Assembly: GCA_017431685.1 (NCBI GenBank)
Contig: JAFRKO010000031.1
Location: forward strand, 1 to 61,957
DNA from: Mogibacterium sp.
GTDB taxonomy: Bacteria; Bacillota; Clostridia; Peptostreptococcales; Anaerovoracaceae
Length of the DNA: 61,957 nucleotides
Direction of reading: 5' to 3'
Of this stretch, positions 1-7,999 are shown one piece after another. The first letter of the stretch is position 1. Each line of letters opens with the position of its first letter. Position numbers and translations under genes: made by a program. The notes under the pieces are model-generated. The model was not told where the DNA came from, did no database searches, and was given only the letters and a program-made list of their open reading frames with translations.

Positions 1-63
1 CAACTTTCGTATCTCGGATAAGGTGCAGGAACATAGGCTGTGTTATTCACTTGATACTTTTGC

Positions 64-658
64 CTACCGCTTGCTAAAGGCGGTATTCTTCATTAACCGC
101 GTCGCCTTTATTGATTGTGCGCTGGCGACTTCTGGGCGCACACAGTTTCCTATATTCTTTGCCCAATAACTTCCTTTGGAATCCGGCGTAAGGTACTCAA
201 GCGCACCTTTCATCGCTATGGCATGGGTCGAGATAAGTATGTTTTTGCTCTCTGCTTCCCTGACGATGTCCTTAAGGAATCCGCCCAGCCTTTTAACGAT
301 ATCCGGAAGCGGTTCCATGCCTTCCGGTGCCGGAACATTAACAAAATCCATGAAAAAAGCTGATGACTTCCGGCGCCGGGTTTCTGAGATCCATACCCTC
401 ATACGGACCGTAGTCCATCTCGATCAGCCTTTCGTCAACAACGATTTCTGCATCAGGCGCTATCCTCTCTGCCGTCTGCACAGCCCTGATGAGAGGGCTT
501 GTGTATACCTTGTCGATCTTCACGCCCATTTCTGCAAAGCGCTCTGCAGCTTCTTCAGCCTGTGCGAACCCCGTCTCATTGAGCGGATGGTTGCTCCTAC
601 CCTGCATCAGCATCTTTGCATTCATATCAGTCTTTCCGTGTCTGATGATATATAACAT
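64..658 (-). pseudogene. Histidine phosphatase (phosphoglycerate-mutase-like), frameshifted
   Basis: The reading frame opens at 658 with a typical histidine-phosphatase N-terminus: RHG at residues 6-8 supplies the phospho-accepting His, and a later ...TSPLIRAVQTAE segment is typical of the superfamily. The frame is lost near 353-358, where the minus strand has six T in a row. With five T the protein would run on into the second frame, which ends at 64 and holds the C-terminal half with a STHAIAMKGALEYL segment carrying the second active-site His. The joined product would be about 198 residues, normal for the family. It is either a pseudogene or a one-base homopolymer error in the assembly. 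Substrate is unknown; the family includes sugar-phosphate and nucleotide phosphatases. Confidence 0.8.
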
Positions 659-680
659 TGCTTTTCTTCAGCTGCGTCCG

Positions 681-1148
681 CTATTTCAGCTTGCTTACCC
701 AGGCATTGATATCAGAGTAGCTCTGATCAGGCGCGAACAGCTTCGCATCGATGATCTCGCCCTTCATGAGCGGCTGGAGCTTGCCCGGAGCTTTCTTTAT
801 GTCGCTGCCTCCCGACGTTGCAAACAAGGCGACCTTCTTGCCGCTGAAGTCGTAGCTCTTAACGAAAGTCTCGATGATATTCGGAGCAGCATAGTACCAT
901 ACCGGGAATCCGATAAGCACCAGCTCATATTCATCAAAGTTCTCTACTTTGTCAGCAATAGGCACATCCTTCTTGCCGAGCTTCTCCTTATTGCATCTCG
1001 CAAGCGGATTGGTCCACCTGAGGTCTGCATCGGTATAAGGCTCAACCGGCTTTATCTCAAAAGGATCAGCCTTTGCAGCCTGAGCCACTCTCTTTGCAAG
1101 TGACGCGGTATTTCCGCTTGCAGAGAAATAAGCAACTAAAGTTTTCAT
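681..1148 (-). CDS. Flavodoxin
   Basis: A 155-residue flavodoxin-fold protein. The N-terminal YFSASGNTASLAKRVA segment is the FMN phosphate-binding loop (S/T-x-S/T-G-N-T type), and a central GFPVWYYAAPNIIETF segment is typical of the flavodoxin_4-like group found in anaerobes. It is a soluble cytoplasmic single-electron carrier or a small FMN-dependent reductase; the partner enzyme is unknown. An AAAGGAG ribosome site lies six bases before the ATG. Three or four other flavodoxin-fold genes occur in this window, which points to a strict or near-strict anaerobe with a flavin-rich redox economy. Confidence 0.85.
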   Translation of the reverse strand: MKTLVAYFSASGNTASLAKRVAQAAKADPFEIKPVEPYTDADLRWTNPLARCNKEKLGKKDVPIADKVENFDEYELVLIGFPVWYYAAPNIIETFVKSYDFSGKKVALFATSGGSDIKKAPGKLQPLMKGEIIDAKLFAPDQSYSDINAWVSKLK

Positions 1149-1238
1149 ATTCGTCTCCTTTATTATTTCGAATCCAGTTTACCCTTTTTATTCAGCCGGC
1201 AGATCACCCACAGTTCTGAAAAAATCGTTCATTAATAC

Positions 1239-1760
1239 TTACAAAACTGCAATCTGACACATCTGCATCGTTTTAAGCGCCGCCTCGTGCGACTCAGGTG
1301 TAACTCCTGCGCAGCACGACGGATCGACTGAGATCTTCACCTCAGGCATGTAAGCCTTCAGCATGAGCGCGTTGGATACCACGCAGATATCCGTACAGAG
1401 TCCCAGAACTTCGATCTCAATATCCTCATTCGCAGCGATCTCGGCAATGTCTTTCGCCAGCGCCACACTGCCGAAGGTCGGCTTCTCATAAACGTGCCAG
1501 TCAGGCAGGAGCTCAGCTATATCGCTCCTGATCTGCCAGCCTTTTGTGCCCTTGATGCAGTGCTCCACCGGGAGGTTCCTGCCCTCCTGAGTCTCAAGAT
1601 AGTTCGGCTTATGCGTATCCATAGTCACGAAAATATCAGCCTGATCATACTCGCGTATCCTGGCCTTTACGTTTTCAACGATCGCGACCGCCTCCGGCGT
1701 GCCGAGTGCTCCGTCTATGAAGTCGTTCTGCATGTCTACTACAACAAGAATCTTTCTCAT
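1239..1760 (-). CDS. Cysteine hydrolase of the isochorismatase/nicotinamidase family
   Basis: A 173-residue protein with the three family catalytic residues in order: Asp in VVDMQNDF (residue 9), Lys in VYEKPTFGS, and Cys in LGLCTDICVVSNA. A PVEHCIKGT segment matches the PxHCxxGT metal-site loop of nicotinamidases, so hydrolysis of nicotinamide to nicotinate in NAD salvage is the best guess; other amide substrates remain possible. A GGAGG site precedes the start by about nine bases. It follows the PPOX gene by 18 bases and probably shares its transcript. Confidence 0.75.
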   Translation of the reverse strand: MRKILVVVDMQNDFIDGALGTPEAVAIVENVKARIREYDQADIFVTMDTHKPNYLETQEGRNLPVEHCIKGTKGWQIRSDIAELLPDWHVYEKPTFGSVALAKDIAEIAANEDIEIEVLGLCTDICVVSNALMLKAYMPEVKISVDPSCCAGVTPESHEAALKTMQMCQIAVL

Positions 1761-1778
1761 TTCAGGAAATCCTCCGGA

Positions 1779-2177
1779 TTATTTCAGCAGATCCTCTCCA
1801 GGTCCCATCATAGGGATGTCAACAGCTGTAGCATCCTCGAGGTGGAACATCATCAGCTTGTTGCCGGTCTCTTCGTTATAGATCTTTCTAAGCATCGGCA
1901 TAGCCTCAAGGTTTGCCTCAGCGTACTTCGGATCTGTCTCGAATACTGCCTTGCCGGTGTAACGGAGCCAATGTCCGTCAGGCTTTGCGCATGCGATCTC
2001 AACCTTTGGATTTGCAACGAGCTGCTTATAAACGTCCTTGAAATCTCCTACTCCGAAGAGAACCTTGCCGTCCATCTCAAGATGAGCGCCGAGCGGTCTT
2101 ACCTTTGGCTGATCGCCGTCTGCAGTTGCAAGATAGAAAACACCTGCTTCTGTAAGAAAATCATTAACTTTACTCAT
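1779..2177 (-). CDS. Pyridoxamine 5'-phosphate oxidase-fold flavoprotein
   Basis: A split-barrel protein of about 132 residues. The start at 2177 (MSKVNDFLTEAG) is preferred over an ATG eight codons upstream because AAGGAGG lies five bases before it. The pattern FYLATADGDQPKVRPLGAHLEMDGKVLFGVG is typical of the small general-stress/PPOX-like FMN- or F420-binding group rather than of true pyridoxine oxidase. Its ribosome site overlaps the stop codon of the upstream NUDIX gene, implying translational coupling. Substrate unknown. Confidence 0.8.
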   Translation of the reverse strand: MSKVNDFLTEAGVFYLATADGDQPKVRPLGAHLEMDGKVLFGVGDFKDVYKQLVANPKVEIACAKPDGHWLRYTGKAVFETDPKYAEANLEAMPMLRKIYNEETGNKLMMFHLEDATAVDIPMMGPGEDLLK

Positions 2178-2187
2178 AGTTGCCTCC

Positions 2188-2682
2188 TTATTCAGCTTCA
2201 TCTAAATACGCCACGAGGAACTTCTCCGCCAGACTTCCCGGGCGGATGTTGGCCCTCGCCTCATCGCGTGTGAACCACGCATATTTATCTACCTCATAGT
2301 TAGTGTGCAGTTCCGATGCATCCTTTACGAATATCGTGAAATTGCACATCAGAGAGTCAGACTTTTCAAAGAACTCCGTGCGGTTATACCTGATACGCGA
2401 CACCGTCATGCCGGTCTCTTCGCGGATCTCACGCCTGCAGGCATCTTCGAGCGACTCGCCTCTGGTCACATATCCCGCGACCAGTATGTACGACGGCCTG
2501 CCGTACTGCTGTATGAGCAGGATCCTGTCAGTCGATTCATCGACTACGATCATTATTACCGCAACATTGTACTGTGGGAACCTGTACTGCCCGCATGACG
2601 GACAATACGGCACGATTCCTTCATTCTTCAGCTCTTTAGGTACGAGCTTTGTGCCGCACTCTCTGCAAAACTTACCTGTCAT
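2188..2682 (-). CDS. NUDIX hydrolase with N-terminal zinc ribbon (NudC-like)
   Basis: A 164-residue protein. Residues 6-33 hold two CxxC pairs (CRECGTKLV and CPSCG), a zinc ribbon like that in NADH pyrophosphatase NudC. The NUDIX box runs from GYVTRGESLEDACRREI into REETGM. It lacks the N-terminal domain of full-length NudC (about 260 residues), so NAD(H) or capped-RNA hydrolysis is possible but not shown. The ATG overlaps the stop of the upstream Cys-rich gene by one base (TAATG), so the two are translated together. Confidence 0.8.
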   Translation of the reverse strand: MTGKFCRECGTKLVPKELKNEGIVPYCPSCGQYRFPQYNVAVIMIVVDESTDRILLIQQYGRPSYILVAGYVTRGESLEDACRREIREETGMTVSRIRYNRTEFFEKSDSLMCNFTIFVKDASELHTNYEVDKYAWFTRDEARANIRPGSLAEKFLVAYLDEAE

Positions 2683-3116
2683 TATCCTTTACTCCCCGGT
2701 ACCTGTATTCGTTTGTACAAAACAATTTCCGGATCAGAACCATTGCAGCCATACTCACAAACAAGAATAAAATCCTCATTTGCAGCAATGCCATAACAAC
2801 GATCTGAATCAACCTGTTCAACCTGATTTCCCAAATAAATATCCTTATCATTCAAAAACTGAACCGCAGATCCGTTGGCAAGAGGATATGTCAGGTTTAC
2901 ATAAGCCCCTGTCAGCAGATTAAGATCAGCTACAGCAAGTCCCTTGATGCCTAAAGCGTTTATTTCATCGATAAGTCGACGCTTCAGGAACGGAAAGTCT
3001 TTGTTTCTCTCTGCGACGCAGCTGCCGCCGAACGGATGTCCCTGGCACTGTTCACACCCTCCGCACTCCAACAGCCTGTCACATACTTCACAGCAATTTT
3101 CTCCGCAATATGTCAT
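2682..3116 (-). CDS. Cysteine-rich protein of unknown function
   Basis: A 144-residue protein not assigned to a named family. Its first 33 residues hold nine Cys (CGENCCEVC, CGGCEQCQGHPFGGSC), a pattern that would suit a metal or iron-sulfur site and that resembles small DUF3795-type proteins. The rest is a mixed alpha/beta domain without recognisable motifs. AAAGGGG lies about eight bases before the ATG. It heads the run of genes from 3116 down to 1239, separated from the next upstream genes by about 890 non-coding bases, so its promoter should lie just above 3116. Confidence 0.55.
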   Translation of the reverse strand: MTYCGENCCEVCDRLLECGGCEQCQGHPFGGSCVAERNKDFPFLKRRLIDEINALGIKGLAVADLNLLTGAYVNLTYPLANGSAVQFLNDKDIYLGNQVEQVDSDRCYGIAANEDFILVCEYGCNGSDPEIVLYKRIQVPGSKG

Positions 3117-3284
3117 CGTTTTACCCCTTTATCAAACTTAGGTTTGCATATTTTCTGTGACATCAATACTTCTGTCTCAAAAAACGTGTGTAGTACTAAC
3201 ATGTCGACAAACTGGAATTCGGATGCATATCAACAGACCTGAATTTGGATGCATTATGCCAGCCGCTTGCCATCATGCCCTATG

Positions 3285-3403
3285 AGCTTGCATCATCAGG
3301 ATATCATGACCCGTGAGTCTGCATCATCAGGTTATCATGACCCGTGAGCCTGCATCATCAAGTTATCATGACCCGTGAGCCTGATATCCTGATGATGCAA
3401 GCT
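3285..3403. repeat. 31-bp tandem repeat (3 full copies) flanked by a 22-bp inverted repeat
   Basis: Three copies of a 31-bp unit starting GCATCATCAGG and ending CCCGTGAGCCT lie at 3290-3320, 3321-3351 and 3352-3382, with only a few mismatches. A more diverged partial unit precedes them at about 3263-3289. The left edge 3285-3306 is the exact reverse complement of 3382-3403, so the array could fold into a hairpin with a 22-bp stem, its loop made of the repeat copies. Confidence 0.9.
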
Positions 3404-3450
3404 GCTTTCGATGTGATGATAAATCAGACCACATACAAAAGAGTATTAAT

Positions 3451-3727
3451 AGGAGTTTCTGAAATTATTCTTAAAAGCGGGTGGTTTTTTAGGCCTTTTT
3501 AAGAAAAAACTGATTCTCTTCCATATTTGCATGATTATGCGTTAATAAATAACCAGGATCAGGTAATTATTGTAAAGTCTTTCGGTTAACAACCGCGCAA
3601 ATATGTCCTATCAGAATCTTTGTGAGTCAAATCACTGCTCAAGCATCTGTTTCAGGATGAAATTATTCTTAAAAGTACGCATTTTTTCTTCCTTTTTAAG
3701 AAAAATTTTTTAAACTCCTTTTTAGGA
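3451..3727. repeat. Paired AT-rich hairpin elements with AGGAGTTT / AAACTCCT ends
   Basis: The 18-mer TGAAATTATTCTTAAAAG occurs at 3460-3477 and again at 3658-3675. Each copy is followed about 16 bases later by CCTTTTTAAGAAAAA (3494-3508 and 3691-3705), giving two TTCTTAAAAG...CTTTTTAAGAA hairpins. AGGAGTTT at 3451-3458 and its complement AAACTCCT near 3712-3719 bound the whole block. A related element lies at 45936-46076. This could be a MITE-like repeat or a conserved regulatory hairpin. Confidence 0.6.
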
Positions 3728-4004
3728 CTAAATACCAACTATTACTTATTCAATACTGATTATTTTTATTCAATTTGTTCAAGGTGGTTTCTGTATGATA
3801 CCAAGCCTTTGCTGCTTTGCTTAATATCTTCATCTCCTGTACCACTGCAAATCCCGATTTATGTATCTCAGATCAAATTAATACCCCTAACTTATCCTCC
3901 AGCTTTTCGACATTCAGATCCACCTCGATATGTCCATCAACTTTTTCCCTACGTAAAAGAATTACCGTCTCCACACGCGGGATATTCGTATATGGCGTTC
4001 CTCT

Positions 4005-4268
4005 TCAGGCGCTGAGCAGAAGCACTGCAGCTGTAATCTGAATGATCAGCAACGCTGGTACTGTAATAGTATAATACCACTTTTTAGTCTTATGTCTGAA
4101 GGTGTACATGCCCGCCAGAGCCCCTAAAGAACCGCCAAAAGCCGCTGTCAGGAGCAGTACGCGGTTCGGTATGCGCTGCTTTTGCTTTATCGCGGCAGAT
4201 TTGTCAATGCCGTACAGGCAAAACGCCAGTATATTAACAATAATTATATATGCGACAGCATACTTCAT
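4005..4268 (-). CDS. DUF1294 family small membrane protein
   Basis: An 87-residue protein with the DUF1294 pattern: an N-terminal membrane helix (AVAYIIIVNILAFCLYGIDKSAA), an IPNRVLLLTAAFGGSLGALAGMYTFRHKTKK core, and a C-terminal helix. The family is found as short integral membrane proteins and as tails of cold-shock-domain proteins, and its function is not known. It starts four bases after the stop of the GNAT gene, so it is probably expressed with it. No strong ribosome site is seen before the ATG. Confidence 0.8.
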   Translation of the reverse strand: MKYAVAYIIIVNILAFCLYGIDKSAAIKQKQRIPNRVLLLTAAFGGSLGALAGMYTFRHKTKKWYYTITVPALLIIQITAAVLLLSA

Positions 4269-4272
4269 AGCA

Positions 4273-4869
4273 CTAATCTATACTCTTTCTGGTATATGAA
4301 TCGGCCGCCTCCGTGCGAATGCCCATCAGAAAATAGTGATTATCGCCAAAATCGAAGGTTCCGATAGTCTCCATGCGGGCCTTGTTATTATGAGCATTCT
4401 CAGATCTCTTGTTGATCTGGTTCACGAAAGTAAGCATCAACGGAAATCTGTCGCGGAACTGCGCCAGGCTGGCATAAAACAGGTCCTCAAATGCTCCTGT
4501 TCCCCGTATCGACCTGTCCACGCACATCGGACCGTACTGATAGCTCTCATTTACAACAAGCCTTTTGCCTTCGAACTCATAGTCCGGGATTATATCAATC
4601 ATGTGCCTGAACAGCGGCCACGCTTCCCAGAACTCCCATGGAGCTGCAAAGCAGAAGCCCAGCACCTTATCAGGCTTTCCTTCCACCGGTTCGGCAATAA
4701 TCGTGACACCCTTCTCCTTTTCTATCAGCTCTGTCAGTTGTTCATCCGTGATAGCTGTAGTGACAAAGCCATCCGGTCTGTCCTCGTCAGATATGGTATC
4801 GCGGTGATACTTCCTGAGAAGTGCCTTTACACCTTCCATGTCTTCTATCGTCGCAAGTCTTATAGTCAT
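4273..4869 (-). CDS. GNAT-family N-acetyltransferase
   Basis: About 198 residues from the start at 4869 (MTIRLATIEDMEGVKALLRKYH), where GNAT homology begins; an ATG fifteen codons upstream is in frame but has no ribosome site. The N-terminal IRLATIEDMEGV strand-helix and a VDRSIRGTGAFEDLFYASLAQF segment, in the place of the acetyl-CoA-binding R/Q-x-x-G-x-G/A loop, support the GNAT fold. The acceptor substrate cannot be read from the sequence. Confidence 0.65.
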   Translation of the reverse strand: MTIRLATIEDMEGVKALLRKYHRDTISDEDRPDGFVTTAITDEQLTELIEKEKGVTIIAEPVEGKPDKVLGFCFAAPWEFWEAWPLFRHMIDIIPDYEFEGKRLVVNESYQYGPMCVDRSIRGTGAFEDLFYASLAQFRDRFPLMLTFVNQINKRSENAHNNKARMETIGTFDFGDNHYFLMGIRTEAADSYTRKSID

Positions 4870-4932
4870 ATTCCCAATTTCTCTTTTGTTCGCTTCGGCA
4901 GCTGCCTTCAACATTCAGGCTAAACACTTAGA

Positions 4933-5586
4933 CTAAACGAAGTGCCTTTGTATTTCAGCAGCCGGAGCCAGAGTCTTTGCGTATATCTTCGCCTGATCAA
5001 GGCATTCCTCCAGAACTTCCGGTGATGTGCTCGGGGTCCCGAAGGCCAGATACAGCACGTGCATGCTGTCGTCCTGCAAGCAGGTCCTGCTGTCAGCCCC
5101 GGCAATCATGCTGATAATCACTCCGCCGTCATCGCGTCCGGTTGTGTCTCCCGGGTAGCTGTGTCCTTCAGATCCATGGATACTCGGGAAAGGCACCTTT
5201 TCTGTCTCGGTGTAGATAACGATGTCGCCTTCAACGCGCTCTGCATCGTGAGTTCCCATCAGTACCCTTGTCTTCAGCTCGGTCAAAAAAGCAACAGCAT
5301 TGATGTATTTGCCTTCCGGGAACGGACGCCCCTTCAGGAGGAACGACTCCACCTGCATCATGACCGGATAGGTCTTCTTGAACTTGCGGAAGTATCTGAA
5401 ATACGGCTCCTGTCTGAACCAGATCTCGCGGTCGTAATTCTCCCCTTCTTTCCGTATGGCGTCGAGCTCCCGGTCGCGCAGCTGCTCAAATGAGGCAATG
5501 TCCCATTCTGCGCTGTCCGGATAACGGACCTCAAGCACAGCCACATGGCTGCTTTCATTCATTGCATTATCTCTGATGATCCTCAT
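4933..5586 (-). CDS. B3/B4 tRNA-binding-domain protein
   Basis: About 217 residues from the start at 5586 (MRIIRDNAMNESSH), which has AAGGG five bases upstream and overlaps the end of the ACT gene. The core FRYFRKFKKTYPVMMQVESFLLKG...INAVAFLTELKTRVLMGTHDAERVEGDI follows the B3/B4 domain of the phenylalanyl-tRNA synthetase beta chain, here as a free-standing protein. Stand-alone B3/B4 proteins are common in Firmicutes; a role in editing or binding aminoacyl-tRNA has been suggested but is not settled. Confidence 0.65.
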   Translation of the reverse strand: MRIIRDNAMNESSHVAVLEVRYPDSAEWDIASFEQLRDRELDAIRKEGENYDREIWFRQEPYFRYFRKFKKTYPVMMQVESFLLKGRPFPEGKYINAVAFLTELKTRVLMGTHDAERVEGDIVIYTETEKVPFPSIHGSEGHSYPGDTTGRDDGGVIISMIAGADSRTCLQDDSMHVLYLAFGTPSTSPEVLEECLDQAKIYAKTLAPAAEIQRHFV

Positions 5587-5602
5587 GTCCCTTATATCCC
5601 TC

Positions 5603-5986
5603 TTACCTGATTGTGTATCCTGCGTTCCTGAGCACATCGAGCGCTCTTTCGTAGTTCTCAGCCTTCGTCAGAATATAGTCCGTGTTGTATGTGGAAACAG
5701 CGAACAGACCAATCTTATTATCAGCAAGAATCTCTGATATACCAGCAAGAATGCCTACAAGCGAAAAGTCAAGCACTCCAACGATTCTGAACGCGCGCCA
5801 GCCGTCATCGCGTTCCGTCGTATTGGCAGGTACCAGTTCTGTCGGACACACAAGCGAGAATTCCTCGTCCGTGCTGCCCGTGAAGCAGAACGGCTGGCAG
5901 ATGTCAATCTGCGAATAGTCCTCCACCTTACAGACTGAGAGATCAACACTCAGCGGTTCAATTGTTATTGACGCATTTTGACTCAT
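5603..5986 (-). CDS. ACT-domain protein
   Basis: A 127-residue protein. The second half (FRIVGVLDFSLVGILAGISEILADNKIGLFAVSTYNTDYILTKAENYERALDVLRNAGY) is a clear ACT domain of the CASTOR-like type, which binds small ligands, usually amino acids. The first half is a partner beta-rich segment seen in the same family. There is no enzyme domain, so it is probably a ligand sensor. AGGAG lies eight bases before the ATG. It sits directly upstream of the B3/B4 protein, which pairs an amino-acid sensor fold with a tRNA-binding fold. Confidence 0.75.
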   Translation of the reverse strand: MSQNASITIEPLSVDLSVCKVEDYSQIDICQPFCFTGSTDEEFSLVCPTELVPANTTERDDGWRAFRIVGVLDFSLVGILAGISEILADNKIGLFAVSTYNTDYILTKAENYERALDVLRNAGYTIR

Positions 5987-6003
5987 AGCATTTCTCCTGT
6001 GTT

Positions 6004-6180
6004 TTATCCGAACTGGTTAAGCTCAGCATCGTACTCGAATCCGGCCGCTTTAAGTTTTTCGATAATCTCATCAGGATCTGCGTCATTGACACTGCAGAAT
6101 TCCTCGAGGGAATCGAACTTATCTCTTAACATCATGTTTACATAGCTATAAAGCATAAAAGGATCTTTTGGTATACTCAT
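6004..6180 (-). CDS. DUF4250 small protein
   Basis: A 58-residue protein starting MSIPKDPFMLYSYVNMMLRD, the hallmark of DUF4250. The start at 6180 is chosen because GAGGAG lies seven bases before it; an earlier ATG has no such site. The family is small, acidic, probably helical, and of unknown function. The gene overlaps the stop region of the alpha/beta hydrolase upstream and precedes the ACT gene by 17 bases, so it sits inside an operon-like run. Confidence 0.8.
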   Translation of the reverse strand: MSIPKDPFMLYSYVNMMLRDKFDSLEEFCSVNDADPDEIIEKLKAAGFEYDAELNQFG

Positions 6181-6191
6181 AGTTTCTCTCC

Positions 6192-6929
6192 TCATTCATT
6201 CAGCAGCCAGGCGAAGCCTTTCGCTGTACGGATATCCGGCTCTTTGAAATGATTGCCCTGGTTCATCTCCAGTGTGCACCTGCTGCAATCCGGATCTGCC
6301 TGCAGCATCTCATACTGCTTGCGTATATTATCGCCTACAGTACGCATCACAGGATTCCGTGTCTTCTCCTCTTTATCGCCAAGACTCAGATAAACTTTGC
6401 CCGTTTTGACAGCATTGTTTTCTGCGTAATCGATCCAGCCCGGGAACCACACCGACGATGATGCTGCTGCGACGCCACTGAACAGATCTGTTTGGTATGC
6501 CGCCCACAAAGCAAAGAATCCAGCCAGCGAGTATCCGCCGATATAGATCTTTGTATCATGGCGATCAGCTGACTGAGCATCTTCAAGCCTGTTCTCTGCC
6601 CCTGTGAACTCCGGAATCAACTGATCAGTAACATACTTCAGAGTCTCTTCCGCTCCTCCGGCAAAGCCTTCACTGCCAAACACCGGCGACGCCTCCCATG
6701 GCGATAGATCCGCATTCCAGTCATCTACCTTGAAAGCAGCCAGAGTGAATCCGGCGCCGCCCGCAATTCTTGCGATCTCCGCGACCTCGCTGTCTAGCAC
6801 TTCCAGATCATGATCATCCACCGGCTGTATCAGCAGCACGTCAGATGATCCGCAATCGTATATGAAGCAGTTCTTACCGCCAATTTTCGTTTTCAATATA
6901 TCCCTCTTTTCAATTCTTCTTTTTACCAT
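6192..6929 (-). CDS. Alpha/beta hydrolase (esterase-like)
   Basis: A 245-residue protein with the nucleophile elbow GGYSLAGFFALWAAY (G-x-S-x-A-G) in mid-sequence, followed by FSGVAAASSSVWFPGW and a late HFKEPD segment whose His would complete the triad. This arrangement is like the enterochelin-esterase/D-type esterases. No signal peptide is present, so it is cytoplasmic. It overlaps the macro-domain gene by seven bases, which implies coupled translation. The macro-domain partner makes an ester linked to ADP-ribose metabolism conceivable, but no substrate can be read from the sequence. Confidence 0.7.
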   Translation of the reverse strand: MVKRRIEKRDILKTKIGGKNCFIYDCGSSDVLLIQPVDDHDLEVLDSEVAEIARIAGGAGFTLAAFKVDDWNADLSPWEASPVFGSEGFAGGAEETLKYVTDQLIPEFTGAENRLEDAQSADRHDTKIYIGGYSLAGFFALWAAYQTDLFSGVAAASSSVWFPGWIDYAENNAVKTGKVYLSLGDKEEKTRNPVMRTVGDNIRKQYEMLQADPDCSRCTLEMNQGNHFKEPDIRTAKGFAWLLNE

Positions 6930-7450
6930 CCGGTGCCTGCCAGACCGGCTGCCTCCTGACCCATTTCGAGAATCTTTTTATCGAGCACGGCGAACACTAT
7001 GTCCATGTCATAATCAGGATTATCGCTGATCCAGTCGCGGCAAGCCCTGATTGCTACCTGCCAGGCCTCGGTCTTCGGATATCCGAAAATACCAGCCGAA
7101 ATGAGCGGGAATCCAATCGAATGGCAGCCTTCCTCCTTAGCCCTGTTGAGCGATTCAATATAGCAACTGTAGAGGTTTTTCGCCTCGTTGCTTTTCCCGC
7201 CTTTCCAGATCGGCCCTACCGCATGGATCACGTGCTTCGCTTTAAGAGCAAAGCCTGGTGTGATCACTGCTCCGCCTGTCGGACAGCCGCCGATGCTATT
7301 GCATGCGGCCTGCATCTCGCGAGGACCAGCTGCGCGGAATATCGCCCCGCAAACACCGCTGCCCATCGCAAGTCCGCTGTTTGCAGCATTCACAATGCAG
7401 TCGGTCTCAAGATCAGTTATACCGATCAGTCTGATGTCAATAGAACTCAT
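6923..7450 (-). CDS. Macro-domain protein (ADP-ribose binding/hydrolysis)
   Basis: A 175-residue stand-alone macro domain. DCIVNAANSGLAMGSGVCGAIFRAAG provides the adenine- and ribose-binding loop with the conserved NAAN; ISAGIFGYPKTEAW is the second conserved loop (SAGIFGYP) that holds the distal ribose and phosphate. Such proteins remove ADP-ribose from proteins or nucleic acids, deacetylate O-acetyl-ADP-ribose, or process ADP-ribose-1''-phosphate. The length is normal. In this window it belongs to a scattered set with KptA, ThpR and an ADP-ribosylglycohydrolase. Confidence 0.9.
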   Translation of the reverse strand: MSSIDIRLIGITDLETDCIVNAANSGLAMGSGVCGAIFRAAGPREMQAACNSIGGCPTGGAVITPGFALKAKHVIHAVGPIWKGGKSNEAKNLYSCYIESLNRAKEEGCHSIGFPLISAGIFGYPKTEAWQVAIRACRDWISDNPDYDMDIVFAVLDKKILEMGQEAAGLAGTGW

Positions 7451-7476
7451 ATCTGTACCCTCTTTCCGTTATCTGA

Positions 7477-7992
7477 TCACAGTTCAGTATATATCATCCC
7501 ATATTTGCCGTGGTCCGATCGCATCAGCGAGATGTGATCAACAGTCATCGAAACACCGCCGTTTCCCGTGATCGCACTCGCGGCTATTTCGTCCGCAGCT
7601 TCCCTTGAAAGTGTACCGTTTGCTCTTCGGATTATTGTAATATGCGGCGAGAACTTCTTTTTATCAAAAGGAATATCCTCCTCCGCGAGCGCGCGCCTCA
7701 GCCTCCTGCTGATAGCCATCAAAGGCGCGCTGTTATCAGTACCGACCCACCAGAGTTCCCTGAAAGCGCCAATGCCTTTCAACGTCATCTCAAACGGCCT
7801 TATCTCAATGCTCTCCACGACTTCCTTCACACGCTCCGGATCATCGTATTCGCCAATAAACGCCAGCGTCAGATGCATGTTCTCCGGCGGAGTGTCTTTG
7901 CCGCGCACACCATAAGTCCGCATGGTATCCTGGATGTCCAGGAGTGCATCTTTCATCTCATCATTCAGATTGATCGCAATGAAAAGTCTCAT
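7477..7992 (-). CDS. thpR: RNA 2',3'-cyclic phosphodiesterase (2H family)
   Basis: About 171 residues from MRLFIAINLND at 7992. The two HxT/S motifs of the 2H phosphoesterases are present: HLTL at residues 40-43 and HITI at about 117-120. The family opens RNA 2',3'-cyclic phosphates to 2'-phosphates and can run the reverse 2'-5' ligation in vitro. An in-frame ATG ten codons upstream would overlap the DUF1653 gene and lacks a good ribosome site. A 2'-phosphate end is the substrate of KptA, which is also encoded in this window. Confidence 0.88.
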   Translation of the reverse strand: MRLFIAINLNDEMKDALLDIQDTMRTYGVRGKDTPPENMHLTLAFIGEYDDPERVKEVVESIEIRPFEMTLKGIGAFRELWWVGTDNSAPLMAISRRLRRALAEEDIPFDKKKFSPHITIIRRANGTLSREAADEIAASAITGNGGVSMTVDHISLMRSDHGKYGMIYTEL

Positions 7993-7999
7993 GATGTTT

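Larger units (their letters stand above)
3117..4004. other. Non-coding stretch of about 890 bp with repeats
   Basis: No convincing gene was found here on either strand. The stretch holds a 31-bp tandem repeat bounded by an inverted repeat (3285-3403), two copies of an AT-rich hairpin element (3451-3512 and 3656-3727), and a short repeat of GAATTCGGATGCAT / GAATTTGGATGCAT near 3216-3255. The promoter of the gene starting at 3116 must lie in its left part. The DUF1294 gene ends at 4005, but no clear terminator was seen next to it. Confidence 0.7.

Noticed and set aside
3285..3403. CRISPR array
   Set aside because: The units are directly joined, without spacers, and there are no cas genes in the window.
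4920..5105. Short open frame inside the B3/B4 gene on the same strand
   Set aside because: It lies within the B3/B4 coding frame region in another phase, has no ribosome site, and the B3/B4 frame has clear family motifs.
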